A program made the position numbers and the translations under genes. Source: Planctomycetota bacterium (GTDB lineage: Bacteria; Planctomycetota; UBA8742; UBA2392). From it: a stretch of DNA of 38,783 nucleotides. Where the stretch lies: NCBI GenBank assembly GCA_020425695.1, contig JAGQRE010000003.1, forward strand, positions 32,157 to 70,939, written 5' to 3'. The notes beneath the pieces were generated by a model. That model was given only the letters and a program-made list of their open reading frames with translations. It was not told the origin of the DNA and did no database searches. Of the stretch, positions 7,243 through 17,134 are shown one piece after another (position 1 is the stretch's first letter; each line of letters opens with the position of its first letter).

Positions 7243-9950
7243 GTGAACTCGACTATCTGCTGGTACCCCGCCGCTACCTGAGCGACCTTGGCGAATTGCA
7301 ATGGTCGCCGGCCTGCGACGCGATCACTGATGGTGACGGCAATACGTTGTTGGTCGGCGCTTCCCTGGCGCAGTTTCTGGAAGGTGCGGGCGGCAGCCGG
7401 TTCGTTCACTTCGGGTTCGTGCTGCACTTTCTGCACCGTCTGCTTCGTGATGCGCCGCCGACGTTCGAGAAGCTGCAGCTCGCGTGGCGCGAAGGCGGCG
7501 GCAGCATGCGCAACGCAGGCGCCCTGTTCGCAGAACTTACGCACGCGCTGCCCCGCGTACCGGGAGATATCGACCAGCGCCGGCTGAGTGCGCTGCTGCG
7601 ACAGCAGAACAACCTGATCGAAGTTCACTGGCTGACTCACAGCGCGACGTCACCGCCGCTTGCACCGCGGGCCTTCGACGAACATCTGCAACGGCTGATT
7701 GGTGCGCTAAGCGTGGAAGACCTGCGCCACTGGTTCCGGCACGGGCGCGGGCTGCGAGTGGATGACAACGCGCCAGCCATCGAGTTGCCGTTGCCGCCTG
7801 CTCGCTCACTGACAGGCGAGCTGGAAGAGGCGCTAAAAAGGAAGCGATTGTTTGGAGTCGCGCCGTTTGTTGACCAGATGATTTCAGCGCTGACGTTGCC
7901 GCCGCGCCGCGTGATGTTTACGGAGTTGCCGGTCGGCGGCTACAGCAGCGTCACCAATCGCGGGCACCCGGACCAGATTCTGCCGAGTGAATTCGCCGTA
8001 GATGAACTCGAGTTCCTGCGGCGCTATGCCGAGAACGAGCTGCTGTACTACCGCCGCGAAGAGCCGCAGTCGCAGGTGCGTGAAGACCTCGTCGTGCTGC
8101 TGGACCAGGGTGTGCGCACATGGGGCGAGCCGCGTTTAGCGCTGTCAGCGGCGGCCGTGGCTCTGGGCTCGCGGGCCGAGCGACGTGGCATGCCGGTAAA
8201 GTTTGCTGCGACCAGCAATGGCGGCGAGCCTATAGAGGAAGACATCGGCGACTTGCTTGAAGCCAGCGACCTGAGCGCAAACCCCGGGCTGGCCCTTGAG
8301 CGCGTGCTGGAAGAGCCGGCACTGGAAAATCGCGACGTCGTGCTGCTGACCCACCCGCGCGCGCTGCTTGAAGACGACGTTCGCATTGCGTCGCGTCGCG
8401 CACCGCAGCACGTGCGCCTGTTCGCGCTGTGCATTGACGAGCAGGGCAGTGCGGAGTTGTCAGAGCTTCGTCGGGGTGAAAGCGTAAGCCTTCGCCGTTT
8501 TCAACTCGCGCGACCTGCCCCGACTAGACCGGAGCAAGTGGCCGCGGAAAAGAACGCGCCGTGGAAAGGCCCCGTTGAGCCCGTCCCGCTGCCGTTTCAC
8601 ATTGGCTTGGTCGGCCCCGTTCGACACATGGCGATGGACACCAACGGGCGACAGCTGTTCACCGTCAGTAACCACGGCTATCTGCACGCATGGCCACTTG
8701 ACGGGTCAAGCCCCGAGTTGCTGCCTCGCCCACTAGGTGAAGACAAAGTGCTGAAATTATCAGTCGAACTTACCGGTGTGAGCGGAGGCTTGGTAAGTAT
8801 TCGTTCCGGGGGTGGGCGCATTCGGGCCCATGCGTATGACACCCTGAGTCGCAGCGTGATGGAGCTTCGAGGGCTGGACCAGCTTCAGACGGCAACCGTC
8901 AACTGCGACTATCTGCCGGAGCAGCACAGCGTCGTGGTGAGGTCGCCTGATGGCGTACGCGAATTCCTGGCGCTGGACGGACGCAGTACATCAGAAGCGC
9001 GCGCGCAATACGCGACGCATGAAGGCCCGCTGCCGCCGCGGTTGAACATCGTTTCTCAACCACCCGACCAGTTTCTGCTCGAGGCGAACACAGCGCCGGC
9101 GCAGGGCGCCAAAGCGAACTGGCTGATCTACCACGCGGCTGAGGGCAAGCTGGCGGTCCTGACGGACCATGCCGTTTGGCGTGCGTGGCGCCCGCGCTCA
9201 GATGGCGGCTTACTGCTGAAGGGTGCTGTCGTCATCGAAGCGGTACTCGCGGGAGAAACTCTGGGGATGCGCGTAAACCGCGAAGGGCGCGAACACGTGA
9301 TGCTGTTCCGCGGCCCGGAGTGGCAGTTCCTGGGCGAGTTCAATACACAGAACGACTTGCGCGGGCTCGCGATCTCGGCTGACGGCAAACAGTTTGCGTT
9401 TCTAAGCAAGCCTGCAAGCGTCGTGTGTTTCCGAGTGCTTGAAGTGTCCGTGCGTACGGCGCGGGTTGCAGGCGGCAACTACCACACGCAACTTGAAGTC
9501 TCGGTCGGCGATGCGTGGCTGACGTGCTACGGCGGCAAGTTCACCCACCTGCTGCGCTGGGATCGCGAGCGCCTCGAGATAGCCTTTCTGCAAGGGCAGC
9601 GCGACATCGGTCAGTTCATTCAGCGGAAGAAGGATACTGCCGCACTGAACCCGCGAATGACGACACTGCGTGTGGGACGTGCCGGTCCTTGCCGCTACGA
9701 CATGACACGCTTCCAGCGCTACGGTTACTCGCCGCGCGGACTACTGATTGCATCGGACAACCTGGGGCAACTTTGCGTCTTCGACAAGCAGGAAGCTCTG
9801 GTTGCGATGTTCTTCGTCTACCGCGGCACAGTCGCGGGCTGGCTGCCGGACGGCACGTGCTATGGGCCGTCGAGCATCACCGGTAAACCCACGACTCCCG
9901 ACGCGCTGGGCAAGATCGGACGCGCGCTCAAGAATGCGGAGGGTCGCTGA
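7239..9950 (+). CDS. vWA-like plus beta-propeller protein of the ternary system
   Basis: A 903-residue protein coupled to the gene before (ATGA) and after (TGATG). The N-terminal ~280 residues are unassigned. A Rossmann-like vWA domain starts at EDLVVLLDQGVRTW (282-295) and runs to about residue 440. The MIDAS position reads D289-Q-G-V-R instead of DxSxS, so metal-dependent ligand binding is probably lost. From about residue 453 to the end, repeating four-strand blades are seen, such as VRHMAMDTNGRQLFTVSNH and RGLAISADGKQFAFLSK, typical of a WD/YVTN-like beta-propeller. Together with the MoxR ATPase this is the diagnostic combination of the MoxR-vWA-propeller ternary systems described by comparative genomics. 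The likely job is sensing or client binding; the propeller is the variable, recognition-type part. Cytoplasmic, no signal peptide. Confidence 0.85.
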   Translation: MSELDYLLVPRRYLSDLGELQWSPACDAITDGDGNTLLVGASLAQFLEGAGGSRFVHFGFVLHFLHRLLRDAPPTFEKLQLAWREGGGSMRNAGALFAELTHALPRVPGDIDQRRLSALLRQQNNLIEVHWLTHSATSPPLAPRAFDEHLQRLIGALSVEDLRHWFRHGRGLRVDDNAPAIELPLPPARSLTGELEEALKRKRLFGVAPFVDQMISALTLPPRRVMFTELPVGGYSSVTNRGHPDQILPSEFAVDELEFLRRYAENELLYYRREEPQSQVREDLVVLLDQGVRTWGEPRLALSAAAVALGSRAERRGMPVKFAATSNGGEPIEEDIGDLLEASDLSANPGLALERVLEEPALENRDVVLLTHPRALLEDDVRIASRRAPQHVRLFALCIDEQGSAELSELRRGESVSLRRFQLARPAPTRPEQVAAEKNAPWKGPVEPVPLPFHIGLVGPVRHMAMDTNGRQLFTVSNHGYLHAWPLDGSSPELLPRPLGEDKVLKLSVELTGVSGGLVSIRSGGGRIRAHAYDTLSRSVMELRGLDQLQTATVNCDYLPEQHSVVVRSPDGVREFLALDGRSTSEARAQYATHEGPLPPRLNIVSQPPDQFLLEANTAPAQGAKANWLIYHAAEGKLAVLTDHAVWRAWRPRSDGGLLLKGAVVIEAVLAGETLGMRVNREGREHVMLFRGPEWQFLGEFNTQNDLRGLAISADGKQFAFLSKPASVVCFRVLEVSVRTARVAGGNYHTQLEVSVGDAWLTCYGGKFTHLLRWDRERLEIAFLQGQRDIGQFIQRKKDTAALNPRMTTLRVGRAGPCRYDMTRFQRYGYSPRGLLIASDNLGQLCVFDKQEALVAMFFVYRGTVAGWLPDGTCYGPSSITGKPTTPDALGKIGRALKNAEGR

Positions 9951-12646
9951 TGCAGGTGGCAATCGAGATTCGGCGTCGTTTCGATTCGGCACACCTGGAA
10001 TGTGTTGCGTTCCTCATGCCCACGCATGACCCACTGGCGCTGCTTCACGGGTTGGCGGATCTCGGCGTAGAGCCGTTGCCACGTGTGTACCGGCTGGCCT
10101 GCGGGTTTCTTGTGCGCCTGGACGCGTCAACAGTAGGCACGCTGACAGGCGGCATACGGCTGGGCGAGATCGCCGAAGGCGTGCTCGCGCCGATAGACGC
10201 GGAGATCACGCCGGCTCTGCTTGCTGATGAGGTTCGTGGATTGACTGGCGGCAAGTGCGTTGTTTGCCTGCCGGAAGGGTTCTTCGGATTTGATCTAGGC
10301 GCGCCGCTGGAACTTTCCGCCGTCCTCGGCTCGGACAAAATCCGGCGGCGCGCCTGGAAACCTCTGCCGGAACCGCCCCAGCGTGCCGAGCGAATCACAG
10401 AATTCATTCTGGATCTACCGCAGGACGATGCGGAAGACGTCCTGAACCAGGGCGGCGAAGGCATCGGCGAGGAACAGGCCGGGCCCGACGAATCCGGCGC
10501 GGGCAAGTCGATGCTTGGCAAGCTCGAGTTCGCGGCCGGCAAAGCGCTGGGTAAGTTTGGGCGCGCGCTCGGCAGTAAGGGCATGCAGAAGGCCGGGGGC
10601 GACCTCGTCAGCAAGGGCGTCAACAACGACCCCAAGCGGCTTGAGGGTTTGCTTGGCAAGCAAGAGGCCGCACTGCGCGACCTGCTGCGGCGTTTCCGTG
10701 AAGGCAAGATTGACGAGGCGCTGCGCCGGGCGTTGCCCGTGGGCGGGGATTCGGGGCGTGGCTCCACGGCAGCGGGCAGCGCGAACCTGCCGTTTCACAA
10801 CCTGATGTACTCGCTGGGGAACATTCTGGGCGGGAGCAGTGGCGGCGCTTCCAAGTGGTTCACGGAACCTGACGTCTATGGCGCATTGGTGGCCGAGTAC
10901 AGAAAAGCGGCCGAGCAGGCAAAACGCGACGGCGACTATCGGCGTGCTGCATTTATCTACGGCAAGCTTCTCAGCGACTACCGCACGGCCGCCAGTCTTT
11001 TGCAACAGGGCGGCTTGCACCGTGACGCCGCTGCGTTGTACATGCAGAAGTTAATTGATCCGTTGTCGGCGGCGCGTGCATACGAGGCGGGCGGCGATGT
11101 TGATGATGCCGTGCGCCTGTATCGCAAGATCGGACAGCACGTACCTGCCGGCGACCTGCTGCGCAAGTCCGGCGACGAGACTGGGGCGCTCGACGAGTAC
11201 CGCACAGCAGGGCGATTGCTGGCGGATCGCGGTGAATACAAGCAGGCCGGTGAGTTAATGATGGCCAAAGCCAGCGAGCCGACTGAAGCGCTGGCTTTCT
11301 TTAATGAAGGCTGGCGCGCACGACCGCACCCCAATGCCGTCCCATGCGCCGTACACATGGCCGTCGTCTACGCTGACACGGCCGACAGCGAGAACCTGCT
11401 GGTTTTGACGGATGAAGCGGATCGCTTCTTTGCCCCACCGGGCAACGAGGCGAGGGCGGCCCAGTACTACAACATGATCGCGACACTTGCCCGCCGCGAA
11501 GCCATGCACGATCAGCGTGCAGAGCTGCACGACCGCGCGTTGGTAGGTCTGGCGAACAAACTGCGTCAGAACCCCAGAACAACAACTTCGTTCGCGGGGC
11601 AGGCATGGCCGAACACTTTCGTCAGCGACGTTCAGTTCGCGCTGCGTGCCGAGGCAAAACGCCGGCCTGCGCCCAAGGGTCCGAGTGACGACAAGCTGGT
11701 ATCAAGCGTCCAGATTGGTCGAGGGGTGGTAACGGCCGCGTGTTACGCGGCGAAAGCGGATGTTCTGTTCGTTGCGCTGGACGGCGGCGAAGTGTATCGG
11801 TTTTCGCCGACCAAGGGCGTACAGCAGGTGCGAGGGCCGGGCGGGAGGCTGCTCGGACTGGGCTGCGACCCGCAGGGCAAGTTCGTTAGTGTGCTCGAAA
11901 GTACGCCCGAAGATGCCGAGGCGGCTGACCTGTCGTGCTACGTGCAGCGTAGCGATGGCCAATACTTCCGCGGGCGAGGCAACGAGAGGTTCAGGGGCGG
12001 CGTCGAGCTTGCTGGTGTCGGTGACGTAGGTGGCACCAGCGTGGTAGCACTATTCGAGACAAGTCGCGGAGTTGTCGCGTTTCGCCAGGGTGAAGGGTTT
12101 GACCCGTATGTCGAATACGCGGCCCCGACGACGCCATGGGCGGGGCGTCTGGTACGCACGAACGTTACCAGCATGCTCGTCCTCGGTGACCGAACTGCGC
12201 ACTGGCTGGGCGCGGTTAACGCGATGCGTACGGTTACCGAATGGCAAAGTGCGGCAACGCACTGGCGCATGCAGGGGCTGGTGAAAGGCGCTGAGCTGGC
12301 GGTTTTCGAAGGCACGCCGGGAAATCTGGAGTTCGCCGGGCGCAACGAACAAGGCAGCCTGTACTGGAGCGGGCTGAAGGCCGGGACGTTTGGATTGCGC
12401 TGCGAATCCCGAATCGTTGCAGCCCGGGGCGACTACTTGTGTTCGGCAATCACGCGCCCAGGGCAGGTCGTCGGCGTGACGGCCCAGGGCATCAACTGGT
12501 TTCGCAAGGAAGGCGAAGGCTTCGTGCTGAAGGCAACGACCAGGGTGTCGGCGTCCGACGCCATCGGTTGTTTTCACTCGTACGAATCCGGCGAGCTGAT
12601 GGTGCTGACAGCGACCGGACGCGTCTCGCTGGTCAGCGTGCCCTAG
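9950..12646 (+). CDS. Alpha-solenoid plus beta-propeller protein of the ternary system
   Basis: An 898-residue protein starting at the TGATG overlap. Parts in order: an N-terminal globular domain (1 to ~165); an acidic then Gly/Lys-rich linker (GKLEFAAGKALGKFGRALG); a TPR-like helical solenoid from about 305 to 540, with repeated units such as YRRAAFIYGKLLSDYRTAA, DDAVRLYRKIGQHVPAGDLL and GALDEYRTAGRLLADRG; and a C-terminal propeller from about 582 to 898 (VTAACYAAKADVLFVALDGG, GRLLGLGCDPQGKFVSVLE). Solenoid-plus-propeller layouts serve as large interaction platforms. The operon context makes this the second propeller subunit of the ternary system. A GAGKS in the linker is not a proper P-loop. 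No enzymatic effector domain is visible. Confidence 0.82.
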   Translation: MQVAIEIRRRFDSAHLECVAFLMPTHDPLALLHGLADLGVEPLPRVYRLACGFLVRLDASTVGTLTGGIRLGEIAEGVLAPIDAEITPALLADEVRGLTGGKCVVCLPEGFFGFDLGAPLELSAVLGSDKIRRRAWKPLPEPPQRAERITEFILDLPQDDAEDVLNQGGEGIGEEQAGPDESGAGKSMLGKLEFAAGKALGKFGRALGSKGMQKAGGDLVSKGVNNDPKRLEGLLGKQEAALRDLLRRFREGKIDEALRRALPVGGDSGRGSTAAGSANLPFHNLMYSLGNILGGSSGGASKWFTEPDVYGALVAEYRKAAEQAKRDGDYRRAAFIYGKLLSDYRTAASLLQQGGLHRDAAALYMQKLIDPLSAARAYEAGGDVDDAVRLYRKIGQHVPAGDLLRKSGDETGALDEYRTAGRLLADRGEYKQAGELMMAKASEPTEALAFFNEGWRARPHPNAVPCAVHMAVVYADTADSENLLVLTDEADRFFAPPGNEARAAQYYNMIATLARREAMHDQRAELHDRALVGLANKLRQNPRTTTSFAGQAWPNTFVSDVQFALRAEAKRRPAPKGPSDDKLVSSVQIGRGVVTAACYAAKADVLFVALDGGEVYRFSPTKGVQQVRGPGGRLLGLGCDPQGKFVSVLESTPEDAEAADLSCYVQRSDGQYFRGRGNERFRGGVELAGVGDVGGTSVVALFETSRGVVAFRQGEGFDPYVEYAAPTTPWAGRLVRTNVTSMLVLGDRTAHWLGAVNAMRTVTEWQSAATHWRMQGLVKGAELAVFEGTPGNLEFAGRNEQGSLYWSGLKAGTFGLRCESRIVAARGDYLCSAITRPGQVVGVTAQGINWFRKEGEGFVLKATTRVSASDAIGCFHSYESGELMVLTATGRVSLVSVP

Positions 12647-12732
12647 GGGATTTCCGGTTTTCCTGTCGGCTCTTCACGTCATCTTTAAATCCACCCGGTA
12701 GACTGACGTGTCGCATCCGCCCTGGGGGCCCC

Positions 12733-14517
12733 ATGCCTCGTCTTACCCAACTTGTTCGGCGCATATCCGTTGAGGACGTGCGTTCGGTGTTTCAGCCGAT
12801 TGTGAATCTGCTGACCGGCACCACCATGGCCCACGAGGTTCTGTCGCGACACGTCGATCACCCCGAGAACGGCTTCGAGCAGTTGATTGAGAAGGCCCGT
12901 GAACGAGGCGCGTCATGGGAACTTGAAGAGGCCTGTCGGACAGTCGCGTTGAAGTCGATCGCATCTCTGTCGGACCCTGTTCGCAATGGACGGTTCTTTC
13001 TGAATGTCAGCCCGGGGATCCTGCGCGACCAAAGATTCCGTGACAGTTTCAATCACAGGACGCTGGCAGAGTTCGGGTTGGACCAGCAGAACCTCGTAAT
13101 CGAGATCACCGAGAAGGAGTCGATCAGCGACTACGAGAACTTTGAGAGCGCGATCCAGCATTACATTGCACGCGGGTTCCGCGTCGCACTGGATGACTTT
13201 GGTTCCGGGCACAGCGGGCTGACTACGCTCGTTTCAGCGCACCCGCACTACCTCAAGCTGGATATGGAAATCACGCGCAACGTGGACCGGCGCCCCTATA
13301 AACAGATGCTGGTTCGATCGCTGGTGGCGATGGCTTCCAACGTGAATGCGCTGCTGATTGCCGAGGGCGTTGAGACGTGGGGCGAGCTTGAAACGCTTAT
13401 AAAGCTCGGTGTCAGGTACGGTCAGGGCTTCCTGTTTGCCCAACCGGCTTCAACGCCGCCATCTGTCCCCTCGGAAACACGCAAGCGCGTACTGGAACTG
13501 TCGCGAAGTTTCCAGCATCGCATGAGCGCGCTGGACGAGTCCGTCGGACGTCTGGTAGCCGGTTGCGATACCTTCGAGCGCGGTACCGTCACAACGGAGG
13601 CGGCCGTCGTATGGTTTCGTGAAAGACCCAGCGTTGATCATGTGGTCATCCTGAATAACAAGAAGCCGAAGGCATTGCTGACGCGCGAAAAGCTGTTTCA
13701 GGTAACCGGCTGGCGCTACGGCTATTCGCTGTTTGAGCGCCGCCCCGTCGATCTGGTCTGCACAACGGACCCGCTGATTGTCCGCAACGACATGCACGTC
13801 ATTACGCTGGCGCGCTTGGCGATGGATCGCCTCCGCGAAGACCTGTACGACCCGATCATGGTGGTTAACGCATCGGGCGAGTTCCTTGGCACCGTGACGA
13901 TGAAGCAACTGTTGCAGCGCAGCGTTGAGCTTGAGTTGCAGTTTGCCATGGACGCAAACCCGCTTACGAACCTGCCGGGTAACCGCACAATTCAGAGCTG
14001 GCTCGCGGAAACGCTGGAACTGCCGGAATACAGCGTGGTCTACGCCGACCTCGACCACTTCAAGGAATACAACGACGCCTACGGCTTCACGATGGGCGAC
14101 GAAGTCATCCGCCTCGCGGCCGATGTTTTAAAGCAGCAAACCGCCGAGGTCGCACCCGGTTCGCGCCTGGGTCACGTCGGCGGCGACGACTTCATCATCA
14201 TATGCCCGGGTACCGCCGACGCTGAAGTGTTGCGGGACATGTGCGAGAGATTTGACCGACGCAAGCTGGAGTTGTTCCGTGATGACGACCGCGAGCGTGG
14301 CCATTACAAGGCCGCCAATCGCAATGGCGTAACGGTGAACGTGCCGCTGACGACGATAAGCCTGGCGGTCATCGGAAGCGACAAGCTTGCAGAGTCGCCA
14401 CACCCGGCGCTTCTAGGGCAACTGGCGGCGGAGCTCAAAAAGCAGGTGAAGGCCGAGACAAAGCGCCGCGGCCAAAGCGGTTTCATCTTTGAGCGACGTG
14501 TTCAACCGCCGGGCTAG
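12733..14517 (+). CDS. Cyclic-di-GMP protein, EAL-CBS-GGDEF architecture
   Basis: A 594-residue protein. The ATG at 12733 follows GGGGG; longer in-frame sequence to 12439 lies within the previous gene and was dropped. A TAGACT -10-like box is at 12699. The EAL phosphodiesterase domain (1 to ~240) keeps its key residues: E35 in EVLSR, N91 in FLNVSP, E124 in EIT, D154-D155 in LDDFGSG, K175 in LKLD, E211 in AEGVET and Q231 in GQGF. A CBS pair follows (about 285-400; [19 protein letters not shown] and [17 protein letters not shown]). The GGDEF domain (about 405-594) has [12 protein letters not shown] and the active-site variant GGDDF (483-487). It could both break down and make cyclic-di-GMP, with CBS domains sensing nucleotides. 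It is soluble, without membrane helices. Its stop overlaps that of the convergent next gene. Confidence 0.92.
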   Translation: MPRLTQLVRRISVEDVRSVFQPIVNLLTGTTMAHEVLSRHVDHPENGFEQLIEKARERGASWELEEACRTVALKSIASLSDPVRNGRFFLNVSPGILRDQRFRDSFNHRTLAEFGLDQQNLVIEITEKESISDYENFESAIQHYIARGFRVALDDFGSGHSGLTTLVSAHPHYLKLDMEITRNVDRRPYKQMLVRSLVAMASNVNALLIAEGVETWGELETLIKLGVRYGQGFLFAQPASTPPSVPSETRKRVLELSRSFQHRMSALDESVGRLVAGCDTFERGTVTTEAAVVWFRERPSVDHVVILNNKKPKALLTREKLFQVTGWRYGYSLFERRPVDLVCTTDPLIVRNDMHVITLARLAMDRLREDLYDPIMVVNASGEFLGTVTMKQLLQRSVELELQFAMDANPLTNLPGNRTIQSWLAETLELPEYSVVYADLDHFKEYNDAYGFTMGDEVIRLAADVLKQQTAEVAPGSRLGHVGGDDFIIICPGTADAEVLRDMCERFDRRKLELFRDDDRERGHYKAANRNGVTVNVPLTTISLAVIGSDKLAESPHPALLGQLAAELKKQVKAETKRRGQSGFIFERRVQPPG

Positions 14518-16595
14518 CCTTCGAGCGCCTCTGCCAGTTTCGAGACTTCCGTGACCGGGGCCTGGCATGTGTAGTTCTCGCACACGTAGGCCGCAGGTTT
14601 ACCGTCAACAGGCGTCTGAGCCTCGACCATCGGGATGACTTTTCGAACACCGGCACCTGCGTCGCCGGGCTCATGAAGCACGACGACCGTCCGCGGCAGA
14701 AAGCGTTTTCGAAGCTCATTGAGCAACGGCGGGCTGTCGACCTTTGACGCGGCGATCACAACTTCGCGCACCGGCAGCAACAGCCACTCAAGGGCAAGCA
14801 GCCCGTAGGCGTGCGCGACCGGCATCTGCAGCAACCGCTCGGCCTCGCAGCGAAGGATCTTTTCAGCGGCCTGCGTGAACTCGGATTTCTGGAGCAAGCG
14901 CCCCAGGCGGACCAAAGCGTATGCGCCCGCTGAGTTCGCCGACGGAATCGCGCCATCAAAGCGGTTCGTATTCGATGCGATCAGCACGTCATCATCGTCG
15001 CTGCCCTGCGTGTACAGCATGCCGTTGCTCTTCTGGAACAGCCGGATCATGTCGCCGCCCAGACGCTCGGCTTCCGTCAGCCAGCGTGGGTTGAAGTCAG
15101 CTTCGTATAGCTCGAACAGTCCATTGAGGACAAACGCGTAGTCTTCAGCAAAGCCCTTGATGCCGACCTTACCGGCGCGATACCGATGCAGCAGGCGCCC
15201 GTCGTCAGACATCTTTGTCAGTACAAACTCGGCGGCTTCCTGTGCGGCTGTCAGGTACGTTGGTTCATTCAGTATAGAGCCCGCCCGAGCCAGCGCGCCG
15301 ATCATCAGCCCGTTCCAGTCGGCCAGTACCTTGTCGTCAAGCAGCGGGCGCTCGCGCTCGCACCGAAGATCGAACAGCTTTGCACGCCACTCAAAGACCA
15401 TGCGGCGCAGTGTGTCTTCTTCGAGATCACGTTGCTTCGCGCTTTCGGCGATAGTGCGCGGCAGGTGCAGGATGTTCGCGCCGGTGCGCTCGCGTGAGCT
15501 TTCGTCGAAGTAGTTGCCGGCCTCAACACATCCCCACGTGAAGGCTGCCAGGTCGGCGTCCTTGCCCAGCGCATTGCGCAACTCGCCGAGCGTCCAGACG
15601 TAGAACTTGCCTTCTTCGCCTTCGCTGTCGGCGTCTTCGGCGGAATGAAACGCGCCGCCGTCATCACGCAGATCACGTAGTACGTAGGCGCAGATGTTGT
15701 GGGCCGTTTCGGAATACAGCTTGTTGCCGGTGATCAGGAAGGCGTCCAGATAGGCTTCAAGCAACAGCGCTTGGTCGTACAGCATCTTTTCGAAGTGCGG
15801 CGTGAGCCACTCACGGTCTGTCGAGTAACGATGAAAGCCGCCGCCGATGTGGTCGTGAATGCCGCCGTAGCTCATTTGTTGCAGCGTGTGCTCGGCCATT
15901 CGGAGCGCTTCTTTGTCGCCGGTGTGTTTGTACCAGCGCAGCACGGACTGGATTCGATGCGGCGTCGGGAACTTCGGGGCGCGATCAAACCCGCCATAGC
16001 GCTCGTCAAAACTGTTCGAAAGCGTCTTGAAGTTCGTCTCCAGCGCGTCGACTGAGAGTTCGCCGTCGCCTTCCGGCGCGCCCTGCTTCTGCAGCCAGTC
16101 CGTGATTTCTGCGGCCTGCTGTACCAGCTTCTCGCGCTCACCGCCCCAGAGCTCGACCATGCGTTTGAGTACGCTCATGAAACCGGTGCGACCCATCTGG
16201 TCCTGCGGCGGAAAGTATGTGCCGGCAGTTACCGGTTTGCGGTCCGGCGTCAGCCACAGACTCATTGGCCAACCACCGCGCCCGTCGTTGAGCGCCTGTG
16301 TGACGGCCATGTACACGGCGTCGATGTCCGGGCGTTCTTCGCGGTCGACTTTAATGCTGACGAAATGCTCGTTCAGGTAGTCGGCAATGGCTTCGTTTTC
16401 AAAGCTCTCGCGCTCCATCACGTGGCACCAGTGGCACGTCGCGTAGCCGATGGACAGGAAGACCATCTTGTTCTCGGCTTTGGCTTTGTCGAAGGCAGCG
16501 TCGCCCCAGGGCATCCAGTCAACGGGGTTGCGCGCGTGTTGCAGTAGGTACGGGCTGGACTCGTTGGCGAGTGCGTTGGCTTTGTGTTCGGTCAT
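14514..16595 (-). CDS. SPATA20/YyaL-like thioredoxin-domain protein (DUF255)
   Basis: A 693-residue protein, full length for the family, starting at the ATG at 16595. The N-terminal thioredoxin-like domain carries the signature [13 protein letters not shown] and the CxxC pair C54-HW-C57 in [11 protein letters not shown], then DREERPDID and [15 protein letters not shown]. The rest is an (alpha/alpha)6-barrel similar to N-acylglucosamine 2-epimerases ([21 protein letters not shown] in two parts, [16 protein letters not shown]). The family is widespread, with suggested but unproven redox or protein-quality functions. No signal peptide. It is convergent with the EAL-GGDEF gene: the two stop codons share one CTAG at 14514-14517. 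Confidence 0.92.
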   Translation of the reverse strand: MTEHKANALANESSPYLLQHARNPVDWMPWGDAAFDKAKAENKMVFLSIGYATCHWCHVMERESFENEAIADYLNEHFVSIKVDREERPDIDAVYMAVTQALNDGRGGWPMSLWLTPDRKPVTAGTYFPPQDQMGRTGFMSVLKRMVELWGGEREKLVQQAAEITDWLQKQGAPEGDGELSVDALETNFKTLSNSFDERYGGFDRAPKFPTPHRIQSVLRWYKHTGDKEALRMAEHTLQQMSYGGIHDHIGGGFHRYSTDREWLTPHFEKMLYDQALLLEAYLDAFLITGNKLYSETAHNICAYVLRDLRDDGGAFHSAEDADSEGEEGKFYVWTLGELRNALGKDADLAAFTWGCVEAGNYFDESSRERTGANILHLPRTIAESAKQRDLEEDTLRRMVFEWRAKLFDLRCERERPLLDDKVLADWNGLMIGALARAGSILNEPTYLTAAQEAAEFVLTKMSDDGRLLHRYRAGKVGIKGFAEDYAFVLNGLFELYEADFNPRWLTEAERLGGDMIRLFQKSNGMLYTQGSDDDDVLIASNTNRFDGAIPSANSAGAYALVRLGRLLQKSEFTQAAEKILRCEAERLLQMPVAHAYGLLALEWLLLPVREVVIAASKVDSPPLLNELRKRFLPRTVVVLHEPGDAGAGVRKVIPMVEAQTPVDGKPAAYVCENYTCQAPVTEVSKLAEALEG

Positions 16596-16625
16596 GATCG
16601 GCTCTCGTGTTGTCTCGCTTTACCC

Positions 16626-16631
16626 TATACT
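16626..16631 (+). promoter_or_regulatory. -10-like TATACT before the TfoX-N gene
   Basis: TATACT ends 17 nt before the ATG at 16649 and precedes the AGAGGGGG binding site. It fits the TANACT hexamers found at other unit starts in the window. No matching -35 box is seen. Confidence 0.3.
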
Positions 16632-16648
16632 TGGGAGAGGGGGAAACC

Positions 16649-17017
16649 ATGGCGGTCAGCGAAGAATTCCTGAATTACGTTGTAGACCAGTTTCGTGAAC
16701 TGGGGGCTGTCGCCACGCGCAAGATGTTCGGCGGCGTGGGCGTCTACTTTGACGGCAAGTTCTTTGCGTTGCTCGACAACGACGAGCTGTACCTGAAAGC
16801 CGACGACGGCAACCGGTCCAGGTTCGAAGACGCGGGCACGCATCCGTTCGAGCCATGGGAAGGCCATGTAATGAGTGGCTACTGGAGTGTCCCGGTTGAC
16901 GTGTTGGAAGACCCGGGCGCACTGGCTGAATGGTCGCAGCACTCGATCAAGATCGCCAAAGCTCCCAAGAAGAAGCCTGCGAATAAGAAGGGCGGAACAC
17001 GCAAACCCAAGCGGTAG
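16649..17017 (+). CDS. TfoX N-terminal domain protein
   Basis: A 122-residue protein. The ATG at 16649 is used because AGAGGGGG precedes it; an upstream in-frame start at 16607 would include the promoter-like TATACT. The domain signature ATRKMFGGVGVYFDGKFFAL and the following DELYLKADDGN match stand-alone TfoX-N proteins. The end is a Lys/Arg-rich tail (KKKPANKKGGTRKPKR) that may contact nucleic acid. The N domain alone is common outside the competence regulator TfoX and has no proven activity. It is transcribed divergently from the SPATA20-like gene, with 53 bp between the starts. Confidence 0.88.
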   Translation: MAVSEEFLNYVVDQFRELGAVATRKMFGGVGVYFDGKFFALLDNDELYLKADDGNRSRFEDAGTHPFEPWEGHVMSGYWSVPVDVLEDPGALAEWSQHSIKIAKAPKKKPANKKGGTRKPKR

Positions 17018-17039
17018 GCCGTCTTGGCGGCGGCACGAA

Positions 17040-17117
17040 GGGGTCAGACCCTGATTTCGCCGTGCATGCCCAGACGGATATTCGAAAGTTGCTCGGGCGA
17101 AAACAGGGTCTGACCCC
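17040..17117. repeat. REP-like palindromic element, copy 1
   Basis: Left arm 17040-17061 and right arm 17096-17117 (22 nt each, beginning GGGGTCAGACCCTG) are inverted and match at 21 of 22 positions, with 34 bp between them. The same arm sequence occurs at 21923-22000. It lies between convergent genes (TfoX-N and M16) and may also act as a terminator. Confidence 0.75.
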
Positions 17118-17134
17118 CTCACCCCAAAGCCAGC

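Noticed and set aside
10490..10510. GAGKS in the 898-residue ternary protein as a P-loop
   Set aside because: The first Gly of GxxxxGK[ST] is Asp, and the segment is a low-complexity linker with no Walker B.
12439..12732. Extended N-terminus of the EAL-GGDEF protein
   Set aside because: It overlaps the end of the ternary gene in another frame, with shadow-like composition; EAL homology starts at 12733.
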